NCBI GenBank assembly: GCA_046330955.1
Contig: JAXLRT010000008.1
Coordinates: 124,001 to 188,000 of the forward strand
Reading direction: 5' to 3'
DNA from: JADJPO01 sp046330955
Lineage (GTDB): Bacteria > Actinomycetota > Actinomycetes > Actinomycetales > Kineosporiaceae
Length of the DNA: 64,000 bases
Part shown: in pieces, positions 1 to 8,999 of the stretch
How the letters are laid out: each line of letters opens with the position of its first letter
Position numbering within the stretch: position 1 is the first letter of the stretch
Program-made: the position numbers and the translations under genes
Notes under the pieces: model-generated
What the model saw: the letters and a program-made list of their open reading frames with translations, nothing else
Databases searched by the model: none
What the model was told of the DNA's origin: nothing

Positions 1-67
1 GGTACTTCTGGGCCATCGCGTCACCATTCCCACTCGGCATCGGGGCGGCGGGTGATGTGATGAGTCC

Positions 68-1117
68 ATGGCCTTGTTCCGGCGTCGACGCCTGCCCATC
101 GCGGTGTCGCCCTCGGCACAGGCCATCGCCGGCTTCTGGGCCTGGTGGGCTCGCAACGCCGATGACGTGACCGCCGCCGTGACCGCAGGCCACACCTACA
201 CGGTCGAGTCCATGGTCGGTCCCGAGGTGGCCCGGATCCATCCCGACCTGACCTGGGAGCTGGGTACGGGCCAGGGCTCGGCCTTCCTCCTCGCGATCTC
301 CAGCGACGGCCATCCCGAGCTGCGATCCCTCGCCGAGCGCTGGCATCGTGCCGGGCCGCCGGACGACACGGTGTGGCAGTTCCGGCCTGCTCGTCAGCCC
401 GACCCGACCGCCTTCCGCCGCGGCAACGTCATCGAGGCCGGCGGCGCCGAGGTCGACCTGTCGACCGTGGTGGTGCACGCGATGGCCGACGATCAACGGT
501 GCCGCCTGGACGTGTCCATCTATCACCCGCGGTTCTTCCAGATGACCGAGCAGGCCCGTGCCCACCTGAGCTTCCTGCTGCTCGACTGGGCGCTGGGTGA
601 GGACGACGTCGAACGCTGGGTGGGCGCGGTCGAGGCGGTCACCGTCGCACCGATCGACCCGATCCCGGTCGCCGAGTTGCCGGACGTCGTGGGCCGGGCC
701 GCGCAGACCTGGGCCGGCGAGCGCTGGGCGTTGATGGAGGGCTGGCACGGCGAGCGGCGGCTGCAGGTGGCGATCCGTCACCCGTTGCACCGGGTGGACC
801 GGCCGCTGTTCGACGAGCACGTCGAGGTCCGGCTGCCTTATCGCGATCAACTGGCCGACGGGTTGCCGGGTGAGCGCGCCCTGGGTGACCTGCGGGCGTT
901 CCAGGACACCGTGATCGGACGGCTCGGTGAGGGTGCGCTCCTGGTGGCGCACGAGACCAGCGCCGGCGAGCGGCTGCTGCACCTGTACGACGACGCCACG
1001 GCGTCGGTGGCACCCATGATCCACGCCATGCTGCGGGCCTACGCCGGCGGTGGCGCCACAGTACGAGCCGAGCCGGACGCCGCGTGGCAGGCGGTGAACC
1101 ACCTGCGCCCGCAGTGA
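68..1117 (+). CDS. Hypothetical cytoplasmic protein
   Basis: A 349-residue ORF with good actinobacterial codon use and no close family that I recognise. It has no signal peptide or membrane segment. The N-terminus is basic (MALFRRRR) and the rest is acidic and Trp-rich, with an FWAWW cluster near residue 24. The C-terminal part (about 200-345) reads like a small alpha/beta domain with a pattern vaguely similar to DUF695-type proteins, but I would not assign it. It converges on the DUF222/HNH pseudogene with only 26 bp between the two stops. No strong ribosome binding site precedes the ATG, so the start is the longest-frame choice. Confidence 0.7.
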   Translation: MALFRRRRLPIAVSPSAQAIAGFWAWWARNADDVTAAVTAGHTYTVESMVGPEVARIHPDLTWELGTGQGSAFLLAISSDGHPELRSLAERWHRAGPPDDTVWQFRPARQPDPTAFRRGNVIEAGGAEVDLSTVVVHAMADDQRCRLDVSIYHPRFFQMTEQARAHLSFLLLDWALGEDDVERWVGAVEAVTVAPIDPIPVAELPDVVGRAAQTWAGERWALMEGWHGERRLQVAIRHPLHRVDRPLFDEHVEVRLPYRDQLADGLPGERALGDLRAFQDTVIGRLGEGALLVAHETSAGERLLHLYDDATASVAPMIHAMLRAYAGGGATVRAEPDAAWQAVNHLRPQ

Positions 1118-1143
1118 TCCCGCTCCGTGGCCTCGACCTCACC

Positions 1144-3081
1144 TCAGAAGGGTGGGTGTTCGCTCTCGGTGGTGATGGTGCGTCCGGTGGGGGTGACCCA
1201 CTGGGTGATCGGCATACCGGTACCCGGGTCGACCAGGGTGGGGGTGAACCCTCGCTCGCGGAGCCGGTGGTGGTGCTTGCACAGGGGGTGCAGGTTGCAC
1301 TCGCAGGTCGCGCCGTCCTCGCTGTGGGGGATGCGGTGGTCGACCTCGCAGGTCACCGCCCGGCGTCGGCAGCCGGGGAAGGGTGCAGCACTGTTCCCGG
1401 GCCTGGACGAGTTCGCGGAGCAGTCCGGTGGCGGTGCGGACCAGGGCATGGGGTGCCTTGCCGATGCCCAACACCGTGCCGTGGGTCGGTGATGCGGGGT
1501 TGTCGTCGGTGATCAGGCATCGCCAGGTCGCGGTGGCGCCCATGCGGTGTAGCCCGGCGAGTAGGTCGCGGATGGTTTCGGCGGTGAGGGGTCCGTAGTC
1601 GTTGATCTCCCCGATGCCCTCGCCCCCGAGGACGGCCGACAGCGGGACGGTGACATGGACCCGGGGGCCGGGTAGCGCCGCGAAGGCTTCGGACCCCAAC
1701 GGCCGGGACGGCGGGCGGGACCGGCACGTGGGTGGCTCGTCCTGTTCGTCGGTGGGGGTGCGCGTGTCGTGGGTGTCGGGGTGGGCGCGGGGATCGGCGT
1801 CGTGGCCTGGATCGGCCTCGGCATCGGCATCGTCCTCGTGATTGGCATCGCCGTGAGCGTTGATACGTGGGCCGGTGTCCGTCTCTGCGTCGGAATCGCC
1901 AGCACCAGCACCAGCGGCGGGGGCCGTACCCGAGGCCGGCGCGGCCGCGGTGCAGGTGTCGGGGCGGGTGATCAGGTCGGTGATGATGTCGGCCCGGATC
2001 GCGGCGGCGGGGCGGTGGTGGTCGGGGTCGTCCCCGGCGGAGGCATACCCGAGTAGGGCCATCCGGATCGCCTCGATCGCCTCCACCGACGCCGTCAACG
2101 TCATCCGACCCGTCCCCGGGCCGGCGGTGCGGAAGGAGACGTTGCGGCGTTCGAGGTTGTCGGCGATCTGCTCGGCCAACTCCCGCGGATCAGCCTTCGC
2201 GACGATGCGGTCGAGCCACGCGGCGAGTTGACCCCAGGTCAGGGCGGTCACCTTCACCAGGATCTGCGGCTCCAGGCGGGTCAGGACCTCCCCGGGCAGG
2301 TGGCGGGTCTTGGAGTGGACCAGTCGCGCGGTGTCGATGTCGACCGCACCCGTGGCGAGCAGGTGCCACAGCCCGGGCAGCCGCGCCGGGGAGGTCGCGC
2401 AGGGTGTCGACCCGTGCGGTCAGGGTGGACTCGGAGATGACACAGGTGGTGGCGGTCTCGGCGATCGCCGCCCGGAAGCCCAGATCGTGGTCGGGGAACA
2501 CCGGTTGCGCGTTCACCGGGCTGGCCTCCTCGTCGGCGGCACCGTTCTCCCACCGAGTGACCAGCTCCTCCGCGGCCACGGTCGCGGCCAGTTTGGCCCA
2601 GGTCGCCAGCCGGCACGCGGCGGCGAGGTCGGCGACGGTCGGTCGGGCAGGTCGGCCAGACACCCCAACTCGACGCCGGCCGCGGGGTCGGGGACGGACA
2701 GGGCGGCCAGGTCACCGACCGCGGTCTGGACCGCGGCCGCCAGGTGGGCGCCACCGTCACCGGCCAACGCCGCCACCAGACCACCCGCAGCCGCCTCGCC
2801 CGAGGTGGCTCCGCCGTCCACCGGGCGCGCGTCGTCCGCTGAGGTCACGCCGTCCGCCACCGGGACCAACCCGGCCAGGTGGGTGCACCGGTCGGTGAGC
2901 CGGGCGATCCGGCGAGTGGCCCAGTCCTGTTCCTCGACGAGCCGGTTCACCCGCGTTCCAGGCGACCACACGCCGTCCGCGACTCGCCGTCCCGAGCCTG
3001 TAGCCGGGCACATTCCGCGCGCAGGGCAGCGACCTCGTCGGGGTCACCCGACTCGGCGAAGCAGGCCTCCATCACGGACAT
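1144..3081 (-). pseudogene. DUF222/HNH endonuclease (13E12-like), copy 1, frameshifted
   Basis: The reading frame starts at the ATG at 3081 (MSVMEACFAESGD) and ends at 1144 with EHPPF, but it changes phase four times. The shifts lie near 2950 (reaching an in-frame TGA), 2645, 2375 and 1385. Alignment by eye with copy 2 at 42263-44381 shows single-base indels. For example, ACCCTTCCCC here replaces ACCTTCCCC just before the HNH cysteine cluster. The DUF222 helical domain, a polar low-complexity linker and an HNH domain (CEVDHRIPHS, NLHPLCKHHH) are all still recognisable across the frames. Intact family members are putative nucleases, often repeated in actinobacterial genomes. This copy can make only truncated products. 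A perfect LexA box lies 13 bp upstream of the start. Sequencing error is the alternative, but four indels in one gene argue for decay. Confidence 0.85.
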
Positions 3082-3094
3082 GCACACAGTCTAT

Positions 3095-3110
3095 TCGAAC
3101 TGATGTTCGA
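3095..3110. promoter_or_regulatory. Perfect LexA (SOS) box upstream of DUF222/HNH copy 1
   Basis: TCGAAC-TGAT-GTTCGA is an exact palindromic match to the actinobacterial LexA operator (TCGAAC-N4-GTTCGA). It lies 13 bp upstream of the ATG at 3081 on the minus strand. DUF222/13E12 genes in mycobacteria are known to carry SOS boxes. An intact operator in front of a decayed gene suggests the promoter is still damage-inducible, or that decay is recent. Confidence 0.85.
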
Positions 3111-3251
3111 TAACAAGAGGAAGTTGACGGAGTTCGGGACGAAGGCATCGGGTGCGCCGCACATGTCGCTGGCCTTCGTCCCGGCCGGTCTGGGTGATCT
3201 CCCGGGTGATCGAGAGCGCGAGATGGGCTCGGCGAGACCGCACCTCGCGAA

Positions 3252-4502
3252 TCAGGCGATCAGCACGGTCAGGGTGTGGATGAGCAATCCGACCAAACCG
3301 CCGACCACGGTGCCGTTGATCCGGATGAACTGCAGGTCGCGTCCGACGTGCAGCTCGATACGGCGCGAGGCCTCCTCGCCGTCCCAGCGGTCCACCGTTT
3401 CGGAGATCACGGTGACCACCTCGTCGCGGTAGCTGGTGACCAGGTGAGCCGCGGCGTCCTCGGCGTAGCCGTCGAGTCGCTGCTGCAACGCAGCGTCGGT
3501 CGCCAGCCGCTCGCCGAAGGTCTGCACCGCGTCCGTGGCGCGCACTCGAAGGTCGCTACCCGGGTCGTCCACCGCCTCCTCGAGGGACCGGCGCACCGTC
3601 GTCCAGAGTTGTTCGACCGCGCCCCGCACGTCGGGGTGCGACAGCAGCCGATCGCGGAAGGCATCGGCCTTGGCCTGCGCCGCCGGGTCGTGTTGCAGGT
3701 CGCGGGCGAACTCCGCGAGCAGGTTGTCGAGCGCCTTGCGCGCCCGGTGGTGCGGATCGGCCCGGACGTCGGCGGCGAAGGTCAGCGCCTCGAGGTAGGC
3801 CCGCTGGGCGACCTTGTGGTCGAGCCAGGTCGGCGTCCAGGCCGGCGCCCGCTCGAGGACCAACCGCACGATGACGTCCTCGTGCTCGGCCAGCCACTCG
3901 TGTAGGTGGTCGATCCCGACGTCGACCAGCCGGTGATGGGCGCCGTCCTCGACGATCCGGCCCAGCAACCGTCCGGACGGCGGCCCCCACGGCCGGTTGA
4001 GCACCTTGCGCACGAAGATCTCGTCCAGGACGGCGAGCACCGTCTCGTCCTTCAGCACCGTCATCGCGCCGCGGGCCAGGCTGGCCAGCTCGGTGGTGGC
4101 TCGCTCGGCCCCGGCGCGCCGGCCCAGCCAGACCCCGACCCGGCGCGCGATCTGCGCCCGGGACACCCGCTCGCGCACCACGTCCTCGGCGAGGAAGTGG
4201 GTGCCGACGAAGTCCTCGAGGTTGTGCCCGAGGGCGTCCTTGCGGGTGGGGATGATCGCGGTGTGGGGGATCTTCAGCCCCAGCGGGTGGCGGAACAGCG
4301 CGGTGACGGCGAACCAGTCGGCGACCGCACCGACCATGGCGGCCTCGGCCATGGTGTTGACGAAGCCCAGCCAGCCCGCGTCGCGTCCGGGCAGGCTCGC
4401 CAGGTAGATCAGGGCCGCGACGGCCAGCAGCGAGGTGGCGACCAGTTTCATCCGGCGCAGCTGCGCCCGACGAAGGTCATCCGAAGCCGTGACTGCCACC
4501 AT
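3252..4502 (-). CDS. DUF445 (YjiN-like) membrane protein
   Basis: Belongs to the DUF445 family of unknown function. The N-terminal signature is clear at about residues 45-100: GFVNTMAEAAMVGAVADWFAV, then RHPLGLKIPHTAIIPTRKD. A membrane helix precedes it (about 18-36) and a second closes the C-terminus (TVVGGLVGLLIHTLTVL). The long middle is helical and charged and probably cytoplasmic. The frame opens at a GTG at 4511, but the ATG at 4502 (MVAVTAS) is preceded by GGGAAG at good spacing, so I prefer it. It lies downstream of mscL on the same strand, separated by a 67-bp palindrome, so read-through between the two is doubtful. About 416 residues is normal for the family. Confidence 0.88.
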   Translation of the reverse strand: MVAVTASDDLRRAQLRRMKLVATSLLAVAALIYLASLPGRDAGWLGFVNTMAEAAMVGAVADWFAVTALFRHPLGLKIPHTAIIPTRKDALGHNLEDFVGTHFLAEDVVRERVSRAQIARRVGVWLGRRAGAERATTELASLARGAMTVLKDETVLAVLDEIFVRKVLNRPWGPPSGRLLGRIVEDGAHHRLVDVGIDHLHEWLAEHEDVIVRLVLERAPAWTPTWLDHKVAQRAYLEALTFAADVRADPHHRARKALDNLLAEFARDLQHDPAAQAKADAFRDRLLSHPDVRGAVEQLWTTVRRSLEEAVDDPGSDLRVRATDAVQTFGERLATDAALQQRLDGYAEDAAAHLVTSYRDEVVTVISETVDRWDGEEASRRIELHVGRDLQFIRINGTVVGGLVGLLIHTLTVLIA

Positions 4503-4553
4503 GCTTCCCACTCTGACATGCAGCGAGCCGGCGCGCGCTCCACACTCGCTTCC

Positions 4554-4620
4554 ATGATCACCGTCAGATCGCAGTCCACCACCGTTGAGGCGGAGCAGAC
4601 TGCGATCAAACGGTGATCAT
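4554..4620. repeat. 67-bp palindromic element, copy A
   Basis: The two 23-nt arms (4554-4576 and 4598-4620) begin and end with ATGATCACCGT/ACGGTGATCAT and GATCGCAGTC/GACTGCGATC. They pair except at two central bases, around a 21-nt spacer. A second copy of the same 67-bp length lies at 16851-16917, and its spacer matches this one when read in reverse complement. Copy A sits downstream of mscL and upstream of the DUF445 gene, a position that fits a terminator or a REP/MITE-like element. Confidence 0.85.
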
Positions 4621-4638
4621 GCTCCTGGGGAGGGAGCG

Positions 4639-5046
4639 TCAGTCGGGCATCACCGGCTCGATCTCGCTGGTGCAGAACATGCACTTGGTGGCATCGACCG
4701 GCACGAACGACTTGCAGAAGTCGCACTCCCGGTTGCCCTGGGCGCGGAAGTTCATGCCGACCCGCATCAGCAGCTTGACCACGAGCAGCAGCACACCGGC
4801 GATCAGCAGGAAGTTCATCAGTGCGCCGAGGAACTTGCCGTAGTACACCTCGGTGCCATTGATCCCGAGGGACAGATTGCTGGGATCGGGCACGGTGAAG
4901 ATCGCTCCGATGACCCCGAGCAGCAGGTCATTGGCGAAGGTGTCCACCACCGCGCCGAACGCCACACCGAGGATCACGCCGATGGCAAGGTCGACGACAT
5001 TGCCGGAGAGGGCGAAGCCCTTGAAGTCTTTGATCAATCCACCCAC
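4639..5046 (-). CDS. mscL: Large-conductance mechanosensitive channel MscL with C-terminal zinc ribbon
   Basis: MscL forms a homopentameric membrane pore that opens under membrane tension and releases solutes on osmotic downshock. The N-terminus (MGGLIKDFKGFALSGNVVDL) and first helix (AIGVILGVAFGAVVDTFAND, ending near residue 40) are textbook. The second helix is about 75-95 (ALMNFLLIAGVLLLVVKLLM). The start is GTG. Instead of the usual charged C-terminal helix bundle the protein ends in a CxxC-x(11)-CxxC module (about residues 110-125: CDFCK and CMFC), a zinc-ribbon pattern seen in some actinobacterial MscL proteins. Whether the ribbon gates, anchors or senses redox or metal is unknown. It stands alone, followed by palindrome A. 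Confidence 0.95.
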   Translation of the reverse strand: MGGLIKDFKGFALSGNVVDLAIGVILGVAFGAVVDTFANDLLLGVIGAIFTVPDPSNLSLGINGTEVYYGKFLGALMNFLLIAGVLLLVVKLLMRVGMNFRAQGNRECDFCKSFVPVDATKCMFCTSEIEPVMPD

Positions 5047-5138
5047 CGGGCGAGCGTAGCCATCGGCCGCCCGGTGGAGAATGCAGACACGCGAGACTGC
5101 GCGTTCGGCTCGCCTGCCTCGACCTGTCGTGTCACTCT

Positions 5139-7157
5139 ATGTGCGTGACCTGGCACTCTCCGTCGACGTTACGGCGCCGACGTTGCGGAACGCACAACCG
5201 TCGTTCCCGGCTGGGCACCCCCGTGGTGCCGCTGCTGGTGCTGCCGGCCGCCCTCGGCCTGCCGTCGCTGCCGCTGAGTGTCGACCCTCTGCCCGCCCCG
5301 GCGCCGGCCCCGGCCGTCGCGCCGGCGGACGCGGTGCCCGCCCCACCCGCCGAGACGTCCATCGCGGCGCCTCCCACGACCGGGCCCGCCCCCGTGCCGT
5401 CCACCACCCCCGCCGCAGCGCCACCCACGACGCCGGCCACGACGCCGGCCACGACGCCACCCGTGACACCCACCACGGTGCCGGCCTGGTCGCTCCCGCT
5501 GCGTCAGCGGCCCCGGCCCGCCGCCAGCGAGGTCCTGGTGCAGGCGCCGGTGTTCGGCGCCGTCCGGCTGGTCACGGTCCGCGAGCAGGACGGCCGCCCG
5601 GTGGCGGTGACCACGACGGTGCCCAACCGCGCCCAGGCCTCCACCACCGTGACCCACGCCCTGGGCGACCCCGGCGTGCTGGCGGTCAGCGTGGCCGAGC
5701 AGGTTCACGCCGAGGCGACCGGCCCGGACCCGCTGCGCGGGCAACAGTGGGCGCTCAACACGTTGCAGGCCGATCAGGTCTGGCCGCTGCAGAGCGCCGC
5801 CGGGGTGACGGTCGCCGTGATCGACAGCGGAGTGGACGCCGGCCACCCGGACCTGGCCGGCGTCGTCCTGCCGGGCACGGATCTGGTCGCCGCCGGCAAC
5901 GGGCAGAGCGACCCGTACGGTCACGGCACCCACGTGGCCGGGGTGATCGCCGCGGTGCGGGGCAATGCGGTGGGTATCGCGGGCCTCGCGACCGGCGCCC
6001 GCATCCTGCCGGTCCGCGTACTGGACGGCCTGGGTAACGGCAGCGACGCCGACCTGGCCAACGGCATCGTCTGGGCGGTCGACCACGGCGCCAGCGTGAT
6101 CAACCTGTCGGTCGGATCGCCGGACTACTCCCCGGCCGAGGCCGCGGCGGTGGCCTACGCCGTCCAGCGCGGTGCGGTCGTGATCGCCGCGGCCGGCAAC
6201 GAGCGCGACAAGGGCAACCCCGTGATGTACCCCGCCGCCTTCGCCTCGGTGATCGGCGTCGCCGCCACCGGCACCGACAACCGCACCCTGGACTTCTCCA
6301 GCTCGGGCAGCTTCGTCGACCTGGCCGCCCCGGGCGTGGACATCGTCTCGACCTACCGGCGCGCCTACGCCTCGCTGAAAGGCACCTCCGCCTCGGCGCC
6401 GCTGGTCTCGGCCACCGCCGCTCTGGTACGCGCCGCCGCACCCAAGTTGAGCAATGCCCAGGTGGCCACGTTGCTGACCACCACCGCCCAGGACATCGAG
6501 ACCGCCGGCCGCGATGCCCTCAGCGGTAGCGGGCTGGTCCGGCCGCTGGTGGCCGTCACCCAGGCCAAGGCGATCGCGCGCGGTGCGGCCGCCCCGCCCG
6601 CCGCCCCCGTGACGCCACCGCCGGCAGCGATCGCGGTGGCCGGCGCCCCGGCCACCGCCACCTACGGCACCACGGTCAACGCGACGTTCCGCATCAGCGC
6701 GGGTGGCCGCCCGCTGGCCGCGGCCCGGGTGTCGGTCTGCCAGGCCACGGCCCCGGCCACCAAGGCGACCTGCATCGCCGGCGTCAGTGACGCCACCGGC
6801 CTGATCGCCCGCAGCCTGGTGATCACGGGTCACCTGAGCCTGTGGGTGCAGTTCGCCGGGACGGCGCAGGTCGGGGCGGCGATGTCCCGGCCCACGACGA
6901 TCGAGGCCCTGCCCTCCGCCACGGTGCGGGCAGGCACCAAGTCGTTCGTCCTCACGCTCACGCCGGTGGCCCCCAACGAGCGCATCGGCATCCAGCGGCG
7001 CTCCGGATCGACCTGGGTCGGGGTGACCACCAAGGTGATGCCCGTCAACGGCACGCTCACCGTGACCGGGCTGGTCAGCGGCGGGGTGTACCGGGCGAGC
7101 ATCCCGGCGACCGATCGCACCCTGGCCGCGGCCACGAGCGCGGTCACGGTGAAGTGA
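5139..7157 (+). CDS. Secreted subtilisin-like serine protease (S8 family)
   Basis: A secreted S8 peptidase. A basic N-terminus and hydrophobic segment (about 26-46) act as signal, followed by a Pro/Thr/Ala-rich linker with short TTPA repeats (about 50-120) that could span the cell wall. A propeptide-like region (about 130-195) comes before the catalytic domain. The catalytic set is complete: Asp229 (AVIDSGVD), His262 (HGTHVAG), oxyanion Asn354 (AAAGNE) and Ser417 (GTSASAP). From about 490 to the end there is a beta-rich domain of Ig-like or bacterial-repeat type, probably for substrate or surface binding. The start is uncertain: the ATG at 5139 or the GTG two codons later are both possible. 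It is convergent with the cupin-like gene and not in an operon. Confidence 0.93.
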   Translation: MCVTWHSPSTLRRRRCGTHNRRSRLGTPVVPLLVLPAALGLPSLPLSVDPLPAPAPAPAVAPADAVPAPPAETSIAAPPTTGPAPVPSTTPAAAPPTTPATTPATTPPVTPTTVPAWSLPLRQRPRPAASEVLVQAPVFGAVRLVTVREQDGRPVAVTTTVPNRAQASTTVTHALGDPGVLAVSVAEQVHAEATGPDPLRGQQWALNTLQADQVWPLQSAAGVTVAVIDSGVDAGHPDLAGVVLPGTDLVAAGNGQSDPYGHGTHVAGVIAAVRGNAVGIAGLATGARILPVRVLDGLGNGSDADLANGIVWAVDHGASVINLSVGSPDYSPAEAAAVAYAVQRGAVVIAAAGNERDKGNPVMYPAAFASVIGVAATGTDNRTLDFSSSGSFVDLAAPGVDIVSTYRRAYASLKGTSASAPLVSATAALVRAAAPKLSNAQVATLLTTTAQDIETAGRDALSGSGLVRPLVAVTQAKAIARGAAAPPAAPVTPPPAAIAVAGAPATATYGTTVNATFRISAGGRPLAAARVSVCQATAPATKATCIAGVSDATGLIARSLVITGHLSLWVQFAGTAQVGAAMSRPTTIEALPSATVRAGTKSFVLTLTPVAPNERIGIQRRSGSTWVGVTTKVMPVNGTLTVTGLVSGGVYRASIPATDRTLAAATSAVTVK

Positions 7158-7185
7158 GACCTGACGTGAGACCGGGCCGAGCTCC

Positions 7186-7731
7186 TCAGACCAGCGGCAT
7201 CCGCAGCACGAAGAAATAGCCGGTGCCCGCCGTGGCCACGGCACAGTGCCCGGCGTTCACCGGGATCCACAGCGACAGCGGAGCGTGCCCGACGAGGGGC
7301 CCTTCGTTGTAGAGATCGAACTCGAGGGGTTGATCGGGATCCCCAGGTAACAGCACGTTCAACTCGGCAGCGTCGTCGTGGTAATGGATCACGCAGTAGT
7401 CGGCCACCAACTGCGTGGTGTCCACGATCTGGTGCAGCGCCCCGTGTACCGGCGCGTCCACGAAGGCGAACCGGCGCAGGCCGGGGCCGGCGTCCTTGTG
7501 ACCGGGAACACCGTCCAGGCTGCGTTCGACGCTGTCCCAGCGACCGTCCGGCAACTGCTGCGCGAAACCGGGCAAGGGCGTGTAGCTCAGGTGTGCGGTG
7601 ATCTGCGGGCAGCTGACGATGACCTCGTTCCCGTGCAGCTCGAGCACGGGGTTCTCGACGATCGGCGCCCACGGACCGGTCCGGATCTGCCTGATCTGGA
7701 ACGGGGAGGTGACGGTCGCAGGGATTGTCAT
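7186..7731 (-). CDS. Cupin-like hypothetical protein
   Basis: A 181-residue soluble protein starting at the ATG at 7731 (MTIPATVTSPFQ). The frame stays open further upstream, but there it would run antisense over the LCP gene. A conserved-looking HYHDDAAELNVLL stretch (about 120-132) followed by a C-terminal WIPVNAGHCAV run resembles the His/Glu metal-site motifs of a cupin barrel, and several beta-strand-like segments precede it. I do not recognise the specific family, so the substrate is unknown. It is divergent from the LCP ligase with only 58 bp between the starts, so the two probably share a promoter region. Confidence 0.65.
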   Translation of the reverse strand: MTIPATVTSPFQIRQIRTGPWAPIVENPVLELHGNEVIVSCPQITAHLSYTPLPGFAQQLPDGRWDSVERSLDGVPGHKDAGPGLRRFAFVDAPVHGALHQIVDTTQLVADYCVIHYHDDAAELNVLLPGDPDQPLEFDLYNEGPLVGHAPLSLWIPVNAGHCAVATAGTGYFFVLRMPLV

Positions 7732-7789
7732 GTTTGCGAGGTTAGCCCGCGCGGCGCGGCGACGTGCTGCTCGTGGCACGATCGGGCGC

Positions 7790-8998
7790 ATGGACGCACC
7801 GCGGGTGAGCCACGACGGGCCCGCCCGCCGGGGTTCCCACGCCGCGCCGTCCGAGGCCCGATGGGGACGGCGAGTCCTCGCCGCCCTGGGCGTGCTGGTG
7901 CTGCTCGTGGGGGGTGGCACCGTCGTGGCCGCCGTCACCTTGAAGCGCAACATCCACACCGTCGACCTCACGCCCGCGTTGGGAACCGATCGTCCCTCGG
8001 CCGCCCCCGTCGACCCGGACGGCGGCCGCGCCGTGAACTTCCTCGTGATGGGTTCGGACTCGCGGGCCGGCGAGAACGGCTTCGTCGGCGGCGCGGTCGA
8101 CGCCCCGAAGTCGGACACCACGCTGCTGGTGCACCTGGCCGCCGACCGCAGCCGGGCCGTCGCCGTCAGCATCCCGCGGGACTCCCTCGTCGACGTCCCG
8201 GACTGCACCGACCCGATCAGCCGGCAGACCACTCCGGGGTCGCGACGCATGTTCAACAACGCCTTCGAGACCGGTGGGCCGGCGTGCACCCTGCGAACCG
8301 TCGAGTCGCTCACCGGCATCCGGATCGACCACTGGGTGGTGGTGGAGTTCAACGGGTTCAAGAACGTGGTCGACGCCCTGGGCACCGTGCCGATCTGCCT
8401 GGCCGAACCCGTCAACGACGACAAGCACAACATCCACCTGCCGGCCGGACGCAGCGAGGTCGACGGTGAGACCGCGCTGAAGTACGTGCGCGAGCGCTAC
8501 AAGATCGGGGACGGCGGCGACCTGGGCCGCATCGATCGCCAGCAGGCGTTCATCGCCTCGGTGCTGCAGAAGGCCACCAGCACGGGAACGCTGAGCAACC
8601 CGGCCAGGACCTACGCCGTGCTGCGGGCGGTGACCGGCGCCCTGACCATGGACCCGGAGCTGTCCGGCCTGACCCGGCTGGCCGGCTACGCCCAGACCAT
8701 CCAGCACGTCGGGCTGAAGAAGATCCGGTTCCTCACCGTGCCGACCGGCCCCGCCCCGGACGACGTCAACCGGCTGGTGTGGACCGATCAGGCCGAGCAG
8801 GTGTGGACGGCGCTGCGCGAGGACCGCCCGCTCGAGGCCGCGACGGATCGGCACGCCACGCCGTCCCCCACGCGTTCGCCGTCCCGGCACGCCACCGCGA
8901 GTCCCACCTCGTCGGCGACGGCGTCGCCGAGCCCTTCGGGCGTCGTCCTGGACGGCGTCAAGGTGCGCACCGCGGACGCCGACATCTGCCCGAGCTGA
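7790..8998 (+). CDS. LytR-CpsA-Psr (LCP) family cell-wall glycopolymer ligase
   Basis: LCP enzymes attach wall glycopolymers (teichoic acid-like polymers, arabinogalactan, capsules) from a polyprenyl carrier to peptidoglycan, outside the membrane. The 402-residue protein has one membrane anchor (about 28-50, VLAALGVLVLLVGGGTVVAAV). The LCP domain (about 82-290) has the family hallmarks VMGSDSR, SDTTLLVHL, SIPRDSL and, near residue 233, KYVRERYKIGDGGDLGRIDRQ. The last 50 residues are a Ser/Thr/Pro-rich tail with a terminal cysteine (DICPS). The start is the ATG at 7790. Its stop lies one base before the stop of the convergent sugar-permease gene, so any transcription terminator must lie inside a neighbour. 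Confidence 0.93.
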   Translation: MDAPRVSHDGPARRGSHAAPSEARWGRRVLAALGVLVLLVGGGTVVAAVTLKRNIHTVDLTPALGTDRPSAAPVDPDGGRAVNFLVMGSDSRAGENGFVGGAVDAPKSDTTLLVHLAADRSRAVAVSIPRDSLVDVPDCTDPISRQTTPGSRRMFNNAFETGGPACTLRTVESLTGIRIDHWVVVEFNGFKNVVDALGTVPICLAEPVNDDKHNIHLPAGRSEVDGETALKYVRERYKIGDGGDLGRIDRQQAFIASVLQKATSTGTLSNPARTYAVLRAVTGALTMDPELSGLTRLAGYAQTIQHVGLKKIRFLTVPTGPAPDDVNRLVWTDQAEQVWTALREDRPLEAATDRHATPSPTRSPSRHATASPTSSATASPSPSGVVLDGVKVRTADADICPS

Positions 8999-8999
8999 G

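Noticed and set aside
1..67. Possible end of a gene running in from the left edge
   Set aside because: Short frames end or run into the next gene, and 67 bases are too few to judge. Nothing recognisable.
5430..5475. Short tandem repeats considered as a CRISPR fragment
   Set aside because: They are codon repeats for a TTPA linker in the secreted protease, without spacers.
5169..7244. A 691-residue ORF antisense to the subtilase gene
   Set aside because: High-GC shadow frame with Arg/Gly/His-rich composition. The opposite strand encodes an intact S8 protease.
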